A stretch of 30,684 nucleotides of DNA from CALMEH01 sp964548225 (GTDB taxonomy: Bacteria > Acidobacteriota > Blastocatellia > Pyrinomonadales > Pyrinomonadaceae), in contig CAZJQP010000064.1 of the NCBI GenBank assembly GCA_964548225.1, positions 1 to 30,684 of the forward strand, read 5' to 3'. Every line of letters begins with the position of its first letter. The stretch's first letter is position 1. Below, one piece after another: positions 9,273 to 17,159 of this stretch. A program made the position numbers and the translations under genes. The notes beneath the pieces were generated by a model. That model saw only the letters and a program-made list of their open reading frames with translations. It was not told where the DNA came from and did not search any database.

Positions 9273-9668
9273 ATGATGAAAAAACGCACTTTGATTATTT
9301 TGAGCCAAATCATTTGCTTGCTTGCGGTATTTGCAGTTTCCGCCAAAGCCGAAAGCACAACGGACGAACCGGTTGAAGTTCTCGAAATAAAAGAAATCGG
9401 TCTTTCCGACAAGGACGAAACAAAATCCGTGATTGAGGTTCGTTGGCAAATCAATCCGGCTCTTGCTTCAAACGTGCGTTCATTCAAAATTTTGCTTTCC
9501 GTAACTTACGCTGATGGAACAAAAACCAATATTACGCGGCACGCCGATGAAGAATCGGTCTCGCTCAAAATCGAAGTTCCGAGTGTAAGTTTTTCAAATC
9601 GCAACGCACCCGCATCTATCAAAAACTTAAAAGCGGTGGTGATTGCCAAGCCAATAAAAACTGCCTGA
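9273..9668 (+). CDS. Small exported beta-sandwich protein (FN3-like)
   Basis: 131 residues from ATG 9273 (an adjacent ATG at 9276 is equally possible), with aaagga at 9258-9263 as ribosome binding site. The frame is open upstream to 9144, but that extension has no signal and includes unlikely residues. Residues 1-24 are a signal peptide (MMKKRTLIILSQIICLLAVFAVSAKA). The mature part, with VIEVRWQINPALASNVRSF and later VTYADGTKTNITR, has the alternating pattern of a fibronectin type III or Ig-like beta sandwich. No family is certain. It is the first gene of the rightward exported-protein row. Confidence 0.75.
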   Translation: MMKKRTLIILSQIICLLAVFAVSAKAESTTDEPVEVLEIKEIGLSDKDETKSVIEVRWQINPALASNVRSFKILLSVTYADGTKTNITRHADEESVSLKIEVPSVSFSNRNAPASIKNLKAVVIAKPIKTA

Positions 9669-9711
9669 GGGCAAAGAAAATAAAAAACAATTAATAAGAG
9701 AGGACAAAAAA

Positions 9712-10320
9712 ATGAAAAAATTAGCAATTACATCAATTTTCGTGTTGGCGTTAGCCATCGGATTCGGATTCGGATTTATTCCGGCGGAAGAAAAAGCGTT
9801 CTGTGCCGAATGTGAATCAGACAATTTGCCGGGCATTAAAAAGGCTTTCGAGTCTTTCGATGCCGAATGTAAAAAACAGCTTGCCGCCGGTGAAGACCAG
9901 AAAAAAGGTTGTTTCACTTCAAATATTTACAACAAAATTCTGCCCGTAATGAAAGGCTTGGCGGCGGATAACCGTTTCGGACCGGGCGACCGCATTTTGC
10001 TCGTCGGAACATCGCAAAACGGTAACTTGCTCGCCGGAGCAAATCGCGGATTTCAAACGGTTGCGCCGCTTGATTCGGATACTTTGACCGTAAAAGTCAA
10101 CAAAACTGACGGCGGCAACGGTGCTTTGATTAAAATCTGTTCGGTTGATGAAAACGGAGCGATGACGCGCGTTGGCACAATAAATTTTGCTGACAACAAC
10201 GAAACCGGCGAGAAAACAGCAACAGTTAGCGGCGTTAAAGGCAAAATCGTCCGTGTTGACATCGCTAGCTTTGGCGGTATTGCGAAGAAATTCAAATATA
10301 CATTAACTACCACTAAATAA
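9712..10320 (+). CDS. Exported protein of unknown function, cysteine-containing
   Basis: 202 residues with a strong ribosome binding site (gagagga) and a clear signal peptide (KKLAITSIFVLALAIGFGFGF) followed by a likely cleavage before about residue 26. The mature protein starts with a cysteine-rich segment (FCAECESDN, then ECKKQ and KKGCF) and ends in a beta-rich domain (GDRILLVGTSQNGNL ... GVKGKIVRVDIASFGG). The four early cysteines could form disulfides in the periplasm. I do not recognise the family. It lies 43 bp after the FN3-like gene, so probably in the same transcript. Confidence 0.8.
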   Translation: MKKLAITSIFVLALAIGFGFGFIPAEEKAFCAECESDNLPGIKKAFESFDAECKKQLAAGEDQKKGCFTSNIYNKILPVMKGLAADNRFGPGDRILLVGTSQNGNLLAGANRGFQTVAPLDSDTLTVKVNKTDGGNGALIKICSVDENGAMTRVGTINFADNNETGEKTATVSGVKGKIVRVDIASFGGIAKKFKYTLTTTK

Positions 10321-10330
10321 ATTATTTCGG

Positions 10331-10390
10331 TTTTTGATCGTTGGCTTTTGGTCTTTGCCAACAAGCCAACGATCAAAAATCAAAGACCAA
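10331..10390. repeat. 17-bp perfect palindrome with a competing second pairing
   Basis: tttttgatcgttggctt (10331-10347) pairs perfectly with 10363-10379 around a 15-nt loop. In addition the loop segment ttggtctttg (10348-10357) is exactly complementary to caaagaccaa at 10381-10390, so two alternative folds exclude each other. The right half, atcaaaaatcaaagaccaaa, has a near copy at about 22774-22797. The element lies between two exported-protein genes, just before the Shine-Dalgarno of the next one. Confidence 0.75.
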
Positions 10391-10411
10391 ATCAATTAAG
10401 GAGAAAAAAAA

Positions 10412-11098
10412 ATGAAAAATCAATATTTTAGTTCAAAACTTATCGCATTATTTTCAATCGCTTTCGCTTTGTTGCTGACAAACGTCCAAACTACAAACGC
10501 GCAACGCTATCTAAGCGAAATCAGAAACGGTTCGGAAGCCAGAGGAATTGCTACATTTGCCGATGATTTAAGCGAATTTTTGACATTCGCCAATTATATC
10601 GAGCAGGAAAACGCCACTACGCCCGCAGACCTTAGAAAATTGGAGTCGCTCGGCAAAAAAGTCAAAGACGGGACGAGCAATCTGCGAAACAATCTAAAAA
10701 ATTTGGTTACGTTGCTGAAAAATCAAAACCGTTGGGACGACAGTCTCGACACGGAAATCAACGACCTTTTCGGCACACGCAAAATCAGAGGATTTTTTCA
10801 AAGGCACGGCGGCAGAAAGATTTTGACCGATGCGGACACGGCAATCAACGGACTGAGCAATGATGTTGATACGATTATCAAAAATGCCGGTAAGCCGAGA
10901 AGCAGTCTGGATTCGGACGGAATTTTTATCAGAACGTCTTTCGCTTCAAAAAATTCCGGTAGAAAACTCACCTTCAAATGCGCTGTTTTGGGAGTTGCTA
11001 TTTTCGGCGCGGAACTCTTAAAAGCCAAGAAAACCGCCGAAAATCTTGACGGCTTCTTCGATAAAGGCTGTGGCGCAGGTGCGTCAACGGCAACTTAA
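10412..11098 (+). CDS. Exported helical protein of unknown function
   Basis: 228 residues with the ribosome binding site aaggag at 10398-10403 and a signal peptide (residues 1-31, ending TTNAQ). The mature protein is mostly helical (ADDLSEFLTFANYIEQEN ... LRKLESLGKKVKDGTSNLRNNLKNLVTLLKNQ). A later hydrophobic stretch (FKCAVLGVAIFGAELLK) may be a buried or membrane-associated helix. The family is not recognised. It belongs to the same rightward row and precedes the large barrel gene. Confidence 0.78.
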   Translation: MKNQYFSSKLIALFSIAFALLLTNVQTTNAQRYLSEIRNGSEARGIATFADDLSEFLTFANYIEQENATTPADLRKLESLGKKVKDGTSNLRNNLKNLVTLLKNQNRWDDSLDTEINDLFGTRKIRGFFQRHGGRKILTDADTAINGLSNDVDTIIKNAGKPRSSLDSDGIFIRTSFASKNSGRKLTFKCAVLGVAIFGAELLKAKKTAENLDGFFDKGCGAGASTAT

Positions 11099-11106
11099 TT
11101 CAAACG

Positions 11107-11217
11107 ACCGAAGCGCAATCGGCTCGATTGCAAAGCCGCGTTTTCCAGCGGCTTAACTGTCTGAATAAAAATTCAATTTGAATTTATGCGAAGCAATCAA
11201 GCCGATTGCGCTCCGGT
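11107..11217. repeat. 110-bp cruciform: 25-bp imperfect inverted repeat with inner hairpins
   Basis: The outer arms 11107-11131 and 11193-11217 match at 23 of 25 positions (accgaagcgcaatcggctcg...). Inside are aagccgc (11133-11139) / gcggctt (11148-11154) and a small aaattca/tgaattt hairpin. The block fills the intergenic space and ends 4 bp before the Shine-Dalgarno aagaggtg of the barrel gene. It looks like a REP- or MITE-type mobile palindrome rather than a plain terminator, as no T-tract follows. Confidence 0.7.
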
Positions 11218-11235
11218 TAAAAGAGGTGAAAAGCT

Positions 11236-13446
11236 ATGAAACGAACATCGAAAAATTTAATTTCAATACTGATTTTATTGCTGTTGGTAACTTTCGCCGA
11301 AAGGCTTTCGCCAGCCGTTTGGGGCGAAAATGAAGAATTGACCGCAACGGTTAATTTCAAAGCCGATGAATCCATCACGCCCGAAACGGCGATTGAAATT
11401 TCGTTGAGCCGAAACCTGAAATCAACCGAAAAAATCGGCGTAACGATTGAAAAAACAGATGTTACGGGGCTTTTCACACAAACCGAAAATCGTTTGGTCT
11501 ATAACTCCGGGCTTTTGCCTCTGCCGATTGGAAATTCGAGTTTGACGATTTTTCTGATTGAGCCGAACGGAAATTGGAAAGAAATTTCGCGTTTTTCCTT
11601 GACGGTCAAAGCGTCTGAAAAAACGACTGAAGAAAACACAACTCCCGTTTCCGAAAAGACGGAAACAACCGAACAAACAAAGACCGAAGACCAAAATACA
11701 AAGACCGAAGAAACCGAAAAACAGAGTTTCTTCAAATTTCTTCCTTCGTTCACAATCGGGATGAAATCACAGCCGTTTCAGTCAAATTTTCCGGTTTCAA
11801 ACCAACCGACCGAACGCGCCACATTTAATGATTGGACATTTAACGGCACTGTCAAAACCGAAGCCAAAGCGAAAAATTTCAGTAGCGAAGCAAACTTCGA
11901 TTTTGTCGGCGCATCGTTCAAGCAGGAAACTTTGCAATTCGGCAAATTGGGCGAAAAAGCACCTGACGTTGACCTTTCGAGCTATTTGATGAATTTCCAA
12001 ATCGGCAAGGCGAAATTCTCGCTCGGACATACATCTTACGGCAACAATCGCCAACTTGTGAGCAGTTTTTCGAGTCGCGGATTGTCGTTTCAAATGCCGA
12101 TAAATAAATACTTCGACGTTTCCGCCGGAATCTTGAACGGCACGAGTTTGCTTGGCGTGGGAAATTTTTTCGGTGTCGGAAAAATCCGTCATCAGATTCA
12201 AAGTGCAACGCTCGGCATCGAATTTTTCCCGAAAAGACAAAACGCAATGCGGCTCGAAATCACGGGTTTTAACGGCTATCTGCAAGCCTTGAACAATGTT
12301 TCCGAAGGTCGCATCGTTGATGCCGAAAGAAGCCGTGGATTCGGTTTGCGGTTTCTGACGAGCGATAAATCCGAAAGATTCAAACTCGAATTCGGCTATG
12401 CGCTGAGCCGATTTTTCAATCCGCAAGACACGACACTCGACCCGGACGGAAATGCCGTTCCGCTTCCCGCCGTGTTGCGCTCGGCGCATTATGCTGAGGT
12501 GAGCTATCAAGTTTTGAAAAATGTAAAAATCACGAAAACCAAAAACTTAAATTTAACGGTTGGTTTCAAATACGAATTTGTCGAGCCGCTTTACAAATCT
12601 TTGGGAGCTTCGCCTTCGGCGGATAAATTTACGAAAGATTTTTTGTTCGACGGCTCAATCGGCGAATTGACTTTTCAATTCGGACAAGCACGCGCCAACG
12701 ATAATCTGCGAAACGTGCCTTCGATTTTGAAATCCTTGACGCGCTCGAACAGGTTTTCGATTGCCTTTCCGCTTGCCTCATTTTTCGGCAACGCGGAAAA
12801 ACCTTCGCCGTTTTTGCCGCGACTCGGTTACAGTTTTGACCGCACGAATAATTTCGGTTTAGGAGTTCCGGTGAACGGCGGTTTTGAAATTGACATCACG
12901 ACCATTCCGAATCTAGTCAACATAAATCAAACTTTCAGTTCGGCGTGGCAATTCAAAAAATTCAACCTCGAATACACTTACAACCGCTCATTTGCCGACA
13001 ATCGCCAAACCGGAGTCGAAAGAAATGACCAACTCGGCTGGGTTCACGGCTTGACGGTTGGCGTTAATCCTTTGGAAATTTTGACTTTTAACGTCGGTTT
13101 TAACTTTGACAGCCAGCGGAATTTTGAATCGAATCAAACAAATCAGACCAAAACTCTGACTTTTGGGACAAATTGGACACCGTTCAAAGGCGCAACTTTT
13201 GCGGGAAATTTCTCGCAAGCCTTGGCAGGCGACTTGGCGCGGACAAATCGCAACCGCAACATCAATTACGATTTGCAGTTTTCTTATAGTTTCAGTCTTG
13301 AAAGAAGCCGATTCAAAAAATTCGGGATGCAAGCCTTCGTCCGTTTTGCCGATACTTTCGCCCGTCGGCGCGATTTTCCAAACGATTTGAATGAGCGCAC
13401 ACAAACGAAAATTATCACGGCAGGAATTACTTTTAATGTCTTTTAA
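11236..13446 (+). CDS. Large outer-membrane beta-barrel protein
   Basis: 736 residues. ATG at 11236 has an excellent ribosome binding site (aagaggtg, spacing 7). Residues 1-29 are the signal peptide. About 35-130 is an Ig-like domain (ELTATVNFKADESITPETAIEISLS). About 130-165 is a Thr/Glu/Lys-rich linker. From about 165 to the end, amphipathic beta strands alternate regularly with turns (FNDWTFNGTVKTEAKAKNF, FQIGKAKFSLGHTSYG, LNLTVGFKYEFV). The last strand, TAGITFNVF, ends in phenylalanine, the usual BAM recognition residue. A porin-like or export-barrel role is likely; the substrate is unknown. The periplasmic Ig-plus-linker arrangement before the barrel is unusual for a simple porin. Confidence 0.85.
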   Translation: MKRTSKNLISILILLLLVTFAERLSPAVWGENEELTATVNFKADESITPETAIEISLSRNLKSTEKIGVTIEKTDVTGLFTQTENRLVYNSGLLPLPIGNSSLTIFLIEPNGNWKEISRFSLTVKASEKTTEENTTPVSEKTETTEQTKTEDQNTKTEETEKQSFFKFLPSFTIGMKSQPFQSNFPVSNQPTERATFNDWTFNGTVKTEAKAKNFSSEANFDFVGASFKQETLQFGKLGEKAPDVDLSSYLMNFQIGKAKFSLGHTSYGNNRQLVSSFSSRGLSFQMPINKYFDVSAGILNGTSLLGVGNFFGVGKIRHQIQSATLGIEFFPKRQNAMRLEITGFNGYLQALNNVSEGRIVDAERSRGFGLRFLTSDKSERFKLEFGYALSRFFNPQDTTLDPDGNAVPLPAVLRSAHYAEVSYQVLKNVKITKTKNLNLTVGFKYEFVEPLYKSLGASPSADKFTKDFLFDGSIGELTFQFGQARANDNLRNVPSILKSLTRSNRFSIAFPLASFFGNAEKPSPFLPRLGYSFDRTNNFGLGVPVNGGFEIDITTIPNLVNINQTFSSAWQFKKFNLEYTYNRSFADNRQTGVERNDQLGWVHGLTVGVNPLEILTFNVGFNFDSQRNFESNQTNQTKTLTFGTNWTPFKGATFAGNFSQALAGDLARTNRNRNINYDLQFSYSFSLERSRFKKFGMQAFVRFADTFARRRDFPNDLNERTQTKIITAGITFNVF

Positions 13447-13523
13447 GTTTTGAGTCCCGCGTTCACGCGGCAACCGCCCCGCTTCGCTGGCGGTTGAAGC
13501 CGTCTAAAGACGGGACTCAGAAC
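13447..13523. repeat. 77-bp cloverleaf-like palindrome
   Basis: The outer arms gttttgagtcccg (13447-13459) and cgggactcagaac (13511-13523) pair over 13 positions with one G-U. They enclose three hairpins: ccgcg-ttca-cgcgg (13457-13470), caaccgcc/ggcggttg (13471-13478 with 13489-13496) and ccgtc-taaa-gacgg (13500-13513). The first and third overlap the outer stem by three bases, so the arms can trade pairs. It begins at the stop codon of the barrel gene. No tRNA features (anticodon, T-arm consensus, CCA) are present. Confidence 0.75.
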
Positions 13524-13538
13524 TATTGTGGAGTTTTT

Positions 13539-14747
13539 ATGAAAAAAATTATTACAATCGCAATTTTTATTTCAGCTTTTTCGGTTTCGCTTTTCGCGCA
13601 AGTTACGGTTTCGCCCGACAATATCACGGCTTATTCGCAAGGCGCGACGAGTGCCTATTTGACCTTTAGCAATGTCGTCAATCTGCAACCGGCGGAAGCG
13701 ACTTGGTGCGGTGAAATAATTTCCGCCGCACCCGACATCGGTTTTCGGTGTAATCCGGCGACGATTTTCGGCGTTTTGCCCAATCGCTACAACCAATCGC
13801 AACTCGTCGGCACGCGCTACACCGATATTATGTCCATCACGCCAACAGTCGCCCGCCGCGCTTACACCGATGCCGTCGGTGGCAATGATTCGCGTTTTTT
13901 TTACGTCAAACATTTTGTTTCGACAAATGGCGGATTTGACCAATTCGTTCCTGTTACGATTCGTCTGAGCGGCAATGGCGCGGGCGTTCCGTTTTCGCTG
14001 ACGACGGTTAAATTATTGTGGGAAAACGGTGAAAAGGTCGTGCCGTTTATCAAACCAAATGAAAAGTTACCGAAAATTTCGGCGGAAATCCGCTACACCG
14101 GAACAGGACGTTTGAAAGGTCGCTGGGAAATCGTCAAACCGGGTGAAGAATTGCCGAGCCAGCGCGATTTGTTGAGCGAAGCCGCGCTTCCCGTTGAAGA
14201 ACGCGGAACGCAGAAACGCTATACTTTGCTCAGTCGTTTCAACGTCAATCTGCCACCGGGCGGAAAATATATCTTGCCCGGACCGGAAAATTGGCGGATT
14301 AATAAAAGTGTCGAAGGAATGTATGTGATTTTGTTCCGCGTCGAAGCATCTGACGCGCCGAATTCGGCTTCAAATATTGGTGGCGACACGGTTCCAACCG
14401 GTGCTGTTGCTGGTTTTTCGATGCCAACTCTGCGGTATTACGTCGGAAATTCAAGCAATACCCAAATTCAGCCGATAACAAAAACTAACGAAGCCGAAAC
14501 AACCGAAATTTTACCGATTATTTTGCGTTGGAAAGAAACGGAACGCACCAAACTTTACCGGCTTGAAATTCAAGACGACGAAAAAAATACGGTCTTTTCC
14601 GCCGTTGTTCTGCCACCGAATAAACAATATCAATTACCGTCTTTCATTTGCCAACTTGCTACCTCAAAACAATTGAAATGGCGCGTTGTCGTGATCGGAG
14701 AAAACGGCAAAACCATTGAAGAATCGCCGTTTTCAGATGTGAAATAG
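13539..14747 (+). CDS. Exported protein of unknown function, 402 residues
   Basis: ATG at 13539 is preceded by gtggag at 13529-13534; an upstream in-frame ATG at 13494 lies inside the palindrome and is rejected. Residues 1-20 are a signal peptide (KKIITIAIFISAFSVSLFAQ). The mature part is beta-rich (VTVSPDNITAYSQGATSAYLTF; GKYILPGPENWR) with a C-terminal FN3-like section (ILRWKETERTKLYRLEIQDDEKN ... LKWRVVVIG). I do not recognise the family. It ends the rightward exported row and is convergent with the permease gene. Association with the barrel protein is suggested only by adjacency. Confidence 0.82.
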   Translation: MKKIITIAIFISAFSVSLFAQVTVSPDNITAYSQGATSAYLTFSNVVNLQPAEATWCGEIISAAPDIGFRCNPATIFGVLPNRYNQSQLVGTRYTDIMSITPTVARRAYTDAVGGNDSRFFYVKHFVSTNGGFDQFVPVTIRLSGNGAGVPFSLTTVKLLWENGEKVVPFIKPNEKLPKISAEIRYTGTGRLKGRWEIVKPGEELPSQRDLLSEAALPVEERGTQKRYTLLSRFNVNLPPGGKYILPGPENWRINKSVEGMYVILFRVEASDAPNSASNIGGDTVPTGAVAGFSMPTLRYYVGNSSNTQIQPITKTNEAETTEILPIILRWKETERTKLYRLEIQDDEKNTVFSAVVLPPNKQYQLPSFICQLATSKQLKWRVVVIGENGKTIEESPFSDVK

Positions 14748-14773
14748 CGGAATTACTAATGTCCAAGAAAAAA

Positions 14774-16789
14774 CTATCCGCCGACGTGAACACTCGGACG
14801 GCGTTCGGGATCGTCTTCGGCTTTTCGTAAAATTTCTCTAGTTACCGGTGCGGTGTCGCCTTCGCCAAACAGGACGAATCTTAACAAATACATTATTGGA
14901 TTACCTTCGCTCCAACCGAAATAAACGTGCGGAATTTTGCCGGTTGAATCGCGCAAATACAGCAAAAATGCCGCAATTGCGTTTGGAACTGATGGAGATT
15001 CGGTTCGCATAACTTTGTATCCGGCGATTTCCACGCCGCGAATTTTCAGTTTGCCTTTGAACTCGGAAGCATCACTCAAATCAATTTCGTAAAAAACAAT
15101 CGGATCTGACGATGGGATGTGATTGTCTGTCCGTTTTTCGTGTTCATTGAAACGATATTCCGCCATATCGCCTTTTTCGCGGCGATTTGTAACGATGCGG
15201 ATTTCCCCTTCCGACATTTCTGAAATAAATTCTTTTGCCTTGTCGTCTAATTCAATCTCGTCAATTCTGATTTCGGTGGAGCGCAAAGCACGCGACACAA
15301 ACGAAGCGATGACAATACCGAGAATAAACAACGAAGCGATTTTTATGCCGCTTGGCTGTTCAATCATATTGACAACAGTCGTATAAACAAAAACAATAGT
15401 AATGACCATAAAGGCAAGCCATTTTTTTTCGGAGTTGCGCCACGCCGAAATTGTAACTGCAACCGCCGCCGATGTCATTAACATTAAAACTCCGGTCGCA
15501 TATGCTCCGCCTTGCGCGTCAACCTCAGCTTCAAAGAAAATCGTAACAACAAAACAAATCAACGTAAAAACCAAAGTCAAAGGACGAGTTGCTCGCGCCC
15601 AATCGGGAGCCATTCCGTAACGTGGCAGATAACGCGGCACAATATTCAAAAGACCCGCCATTGCCGATGCACCGGCAAACCATAAAATTGCAATTGTTGA
15701 AACGTCGTAAATCGTTCCGAAAACTTCTCCTAAAAGCGTATGTGCCAAATAAGAAATCGCACGCCCGTTTGCTTCGCCGCCGACCTGAAATTTTTCTGCC
15801 GGAATCAGCATTGTAGTAATAACACTGCTGCCGATAAGCATAAAACTCATTATCACAGCCGCGCCCGTGAGAAGTTTTTTGCCACCTGCGATTCTTCCGG
15901 CTAAATTTTCTTCGGCGTGGGGCGTAAGTTTTCCATCGGGCATTTGTGAATCGTGAAATGATCTAACATCTTCTTTTGTCAATTCCCCGTTACCTTTGAC
16001 GAGCGGCATCACGACTACGCCCGTTTCAAAACCCGAAAGACCGAGCGCAAGTTTAGGAAACAAAAAAAGTGCCGCCGCCGCCATCATCAATGCGCTTCCA
16101 CGCACGTCGGGATGCCGCCAAAGCATATCTTTCCAATTTGGAAATGCTTCAGGGTGAACCACGAAAATTTCATAAAATCCTGTAACAATAATTACTGTTG
16201 TCAGTCCGAGAAAGACGACGACAATGACAACGGCGATGCCGATTGCCTCATTAAACCCTTTCAAAAAAACTGCGCCGAGAAATGCAATTAAAACCAGAGT
16301 TACAATGATTTTATGATTCAGGAAGTGCAAATTATGTTCGACATATGGATTTTCGATAATGTGCGCCGTCGCGTCTGCCGCCGAAAGCGTGATGGTTATG
16401 ATAAAACTTGTCGCCACAAATCCGAGCAAAGCAAGCACGAACATTTTGCCTTTCCAGCGCGAAAGCAAATTTTCGAGCATCGAGATCGAACCGTCTCCAT
16501 GTGGGCTTTCTTCCGCTACCCGCCGATACATCGGCAATGCGCCGAAAAGCGTCAACAAAACCAAAACTAAAGTTGCCAGCGGCGACAATGCACCAGCGGC
16601 GAGAAATGCAATGCCCGGTTGATAGCCGAGTGTCGAAAAATAATCAACTCCGGTCAGACACATAACTTTCCACCACGGATGCTGTTGATGTGCGCCTTCC
16701 CTCTCGTGTGGACCTTCCATCTCCTTTACACCTTTGTAAAGCCAACGGCGAAACCAACTGCTACGAACGGATTTTGTGTCTTTTGCCAT
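14774..16789 (-). CDS. APC-superfamily permease with C-terminal cytoplasmic domain
   Basis: 671 residues. A helical amino acid/polyamine/cation transporter. The start of transmembrane helix 1 carries VDYFSTLGYQPGIAFLAAGALSPLATLVLV, the unwound GYxPG-like substrate region of the APC fold, and about twelve hydrophobic helices follow up to about residue 510. The last 160 residues (EIRIDEIELDDKAKEFISEM ... KIPHVYFGWSEGNPIMYLLRFVLFGEGD) are soluble and may be regulatory, a layout shared with KimA-like potassium importers. The substrate is not determined. Start: the frame is open to GTG 16819, but that codon lies inside a terminator stem, so ATG 16789 is chosen. The gene has its own promoter and a long leader with a terminator hairpin. 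Confidence 0.88.
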   Translation of the reverse strand: MAKDTKSVRSSWFRRWLYKGVKEMEGPHEREGAHQQHPWWKVMCLTGVDYFSTLGYQPGIAFLAAGALSPLATLVLVLLTLFGALPMYRRVAEESPHGDGSISMLENLLSRWKGKMFVLALLGFVATSFIITITLSAADATAHIIENPYVEHNLHFLNHKIIVTLVLIAFLGAVFLKGFNEAIGIAVVIVVVFLGLTTVIIVTGFYEIFVVHPEAFPNWKDMLWRHPDVRGSALMMAAAALFLFPKLALGLSGFETGVVVMPLVKGNGELTKEDVRSFHDSQMPDGKLTPHAEENLAGRIAGGKKLLTGAAVIMSFMLIGSSVITTMLIPAEKFQVGGEANGRAISYLAHTLLGEVFGTIYDVSTIAILWFAGASAMAGLLNIVPRYLPRYGMAPDWARATRPLTLVFTLICFVVTIFFEAEVDAQGGAYATGVLMLMTSAAVAVTISAWRNSEKKWLAFMVITIVFVYTTVVNMIEQPSGIKIASLFILGIVIASFVSRALRSTEIRIDEIELDDKAKEFISEMSEGEIRIVTNRREKGDMAEYRFNEHEKRTDNHIPSSDPIVFYEIDLSDASEFKGKLKIRGVEIAGYKVMRTESPSVPNAIAAFLLYLRDSTGKIPHVYFGWSEGNPIMYLLRFVLFGEGDTAPVTREILRKAEDDPERRPSVHVGG

Positions 16790-16807
16790 AAATTTATGTC
16801 GCCAAAT

Positions 16808-16844
16808 AAAAAAAACCACCGACGCTAAAAATGAGCATCTGTGG
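16808..16844 (-). terminator. Terminator hairpin in the permease leader (attenuator candidate)
   Basis: On the minus strand ccacagatgct (16844-16834) pairs with agcgtcggtgg (16826-16816), 11 positions with one mismatch and one G-U, around a 7-nt loop, followed directly by eight T (16815-16808). Only 18 nt separate the T-tract from the ATG at 16789. A terminator between a promoter (16980-17008) and its own gene is the hallmark of attenuation or a riboswitch expression platform. Confidence 0.65.
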
Positions 16845-16972
16845 CTTGCGAAACTGTTTTTTTAAGCTGAATGGCTTTTGCACTCCATTTCACTTAACCA
16901 AAGAAGGCGAAACGCGCAAAACATTACGCGAAATAATCCTTGTTATTGCATTTTTATCAAATTCAAAATTAC
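16845..16972 (-). promoter_or_regulatory. Structured leader of the permease (possible unclassified aptamer)
   Basis: This is the transcript between the predicted start near 16972 and the attenuator. It contains a two-part hairpin (ttaag 16862-16866 with cttaa 16893-16897; aatgg 16870-16874 with ccatt 16885-16889) with an A-rich apical loop, and a repeated gtttcgc motif near 16911 and 16852. I could not match it to c-di-AMP (ydaO), c-di-GMP, glycine, lysine, SAM, purine, guanidine or cobalamin consensus elements, so no ligand is proposed. Confidence 0.4.
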
Positions 16973-16979
16973 ATTTTAA

Positions 16980-17008
16980 ATCATAGTTTGTTTGACTAAA
17001 ACCGTCAA
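16980..17008 (-). promoter_or_regulatory. Sigma-70 promoter of the permease with overlapping dyad
   Basis: On the minus strand, TTGACG (17008-17003), a 17-bp spacer, then TATGAT (16985-16980): near consensus in both boxes. A perfect dyad GTTTGAC-N7-GTCAAAC (16990-17010) covers the -35 box and much of the spacer, a classic place for a repressor operator. Confidence 0.65.
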
Positions 17009-17069
17009 ACGATTTGAGCATTAGAAGAATTTCAAAAACCGACTATCTGCTTTTATTTTCTTTGATTTA

Positions 17070-17159
17070 AAAGTAAAAGGGCAACGTCTCCCACACCGTC
17101 GCCCCTAGGTCACAAGTCCTCACCCCTCGTGACCAAATGTTCACCGGGGAGGTGAACAA
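17070..17159 (-). ncRNA. Candidate small RNA: three hairpins and a U-rich end
   Basis: On the minus strand a promoter-like TTGCAA (17193-17188), N16, CATAAT (17171-17166) would start an RNA at about 17159. It then folds as three successive hairpins: TGTTCACC-TCCCC-GGTGAACA (17158-17138, perfect 8 bp); GGTCAC/GTGACC (17134-17108) with a 15-nt loop GAGGGGTGAGGACTT; and gggcgacg/cgttgccc (17104-17079, 7 of 8 pairs) followed by TTTTACTTTT. The first loop is a UCCCC motif next to ACCUCC (anti-Shine-Dalgarno-like), and the other two loops are G-rich with GGA. No known RNA family was recognised. The opposite strand could instead encode a 35-residue peptide (see findings). Confidence 0.45.

Noticed and set aside
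13447..13523. tRNA-like gene
   Set aside because: The four-stem fold lacks an anticodon arm of the right size, the T-loop consensus and an acceptor end; it is treated as a palindromic repeat.
13494..13538. Upstream ATG as start of the 402-residue exported protein
   Set aside because: It lies inside the cloverleaf palindrome and would put 15 residues before a clear signal peptide; ATG 13539 has its own ribosome binding site.
16845..17104. Known riboswitch (c-di-AMP, c-di-GMP, mini-ykkC or cobalamin)
   Set aside because: Short resemblances such as GCCAC or ACGAGG exist, but the conserved cores and their spacing are missing.
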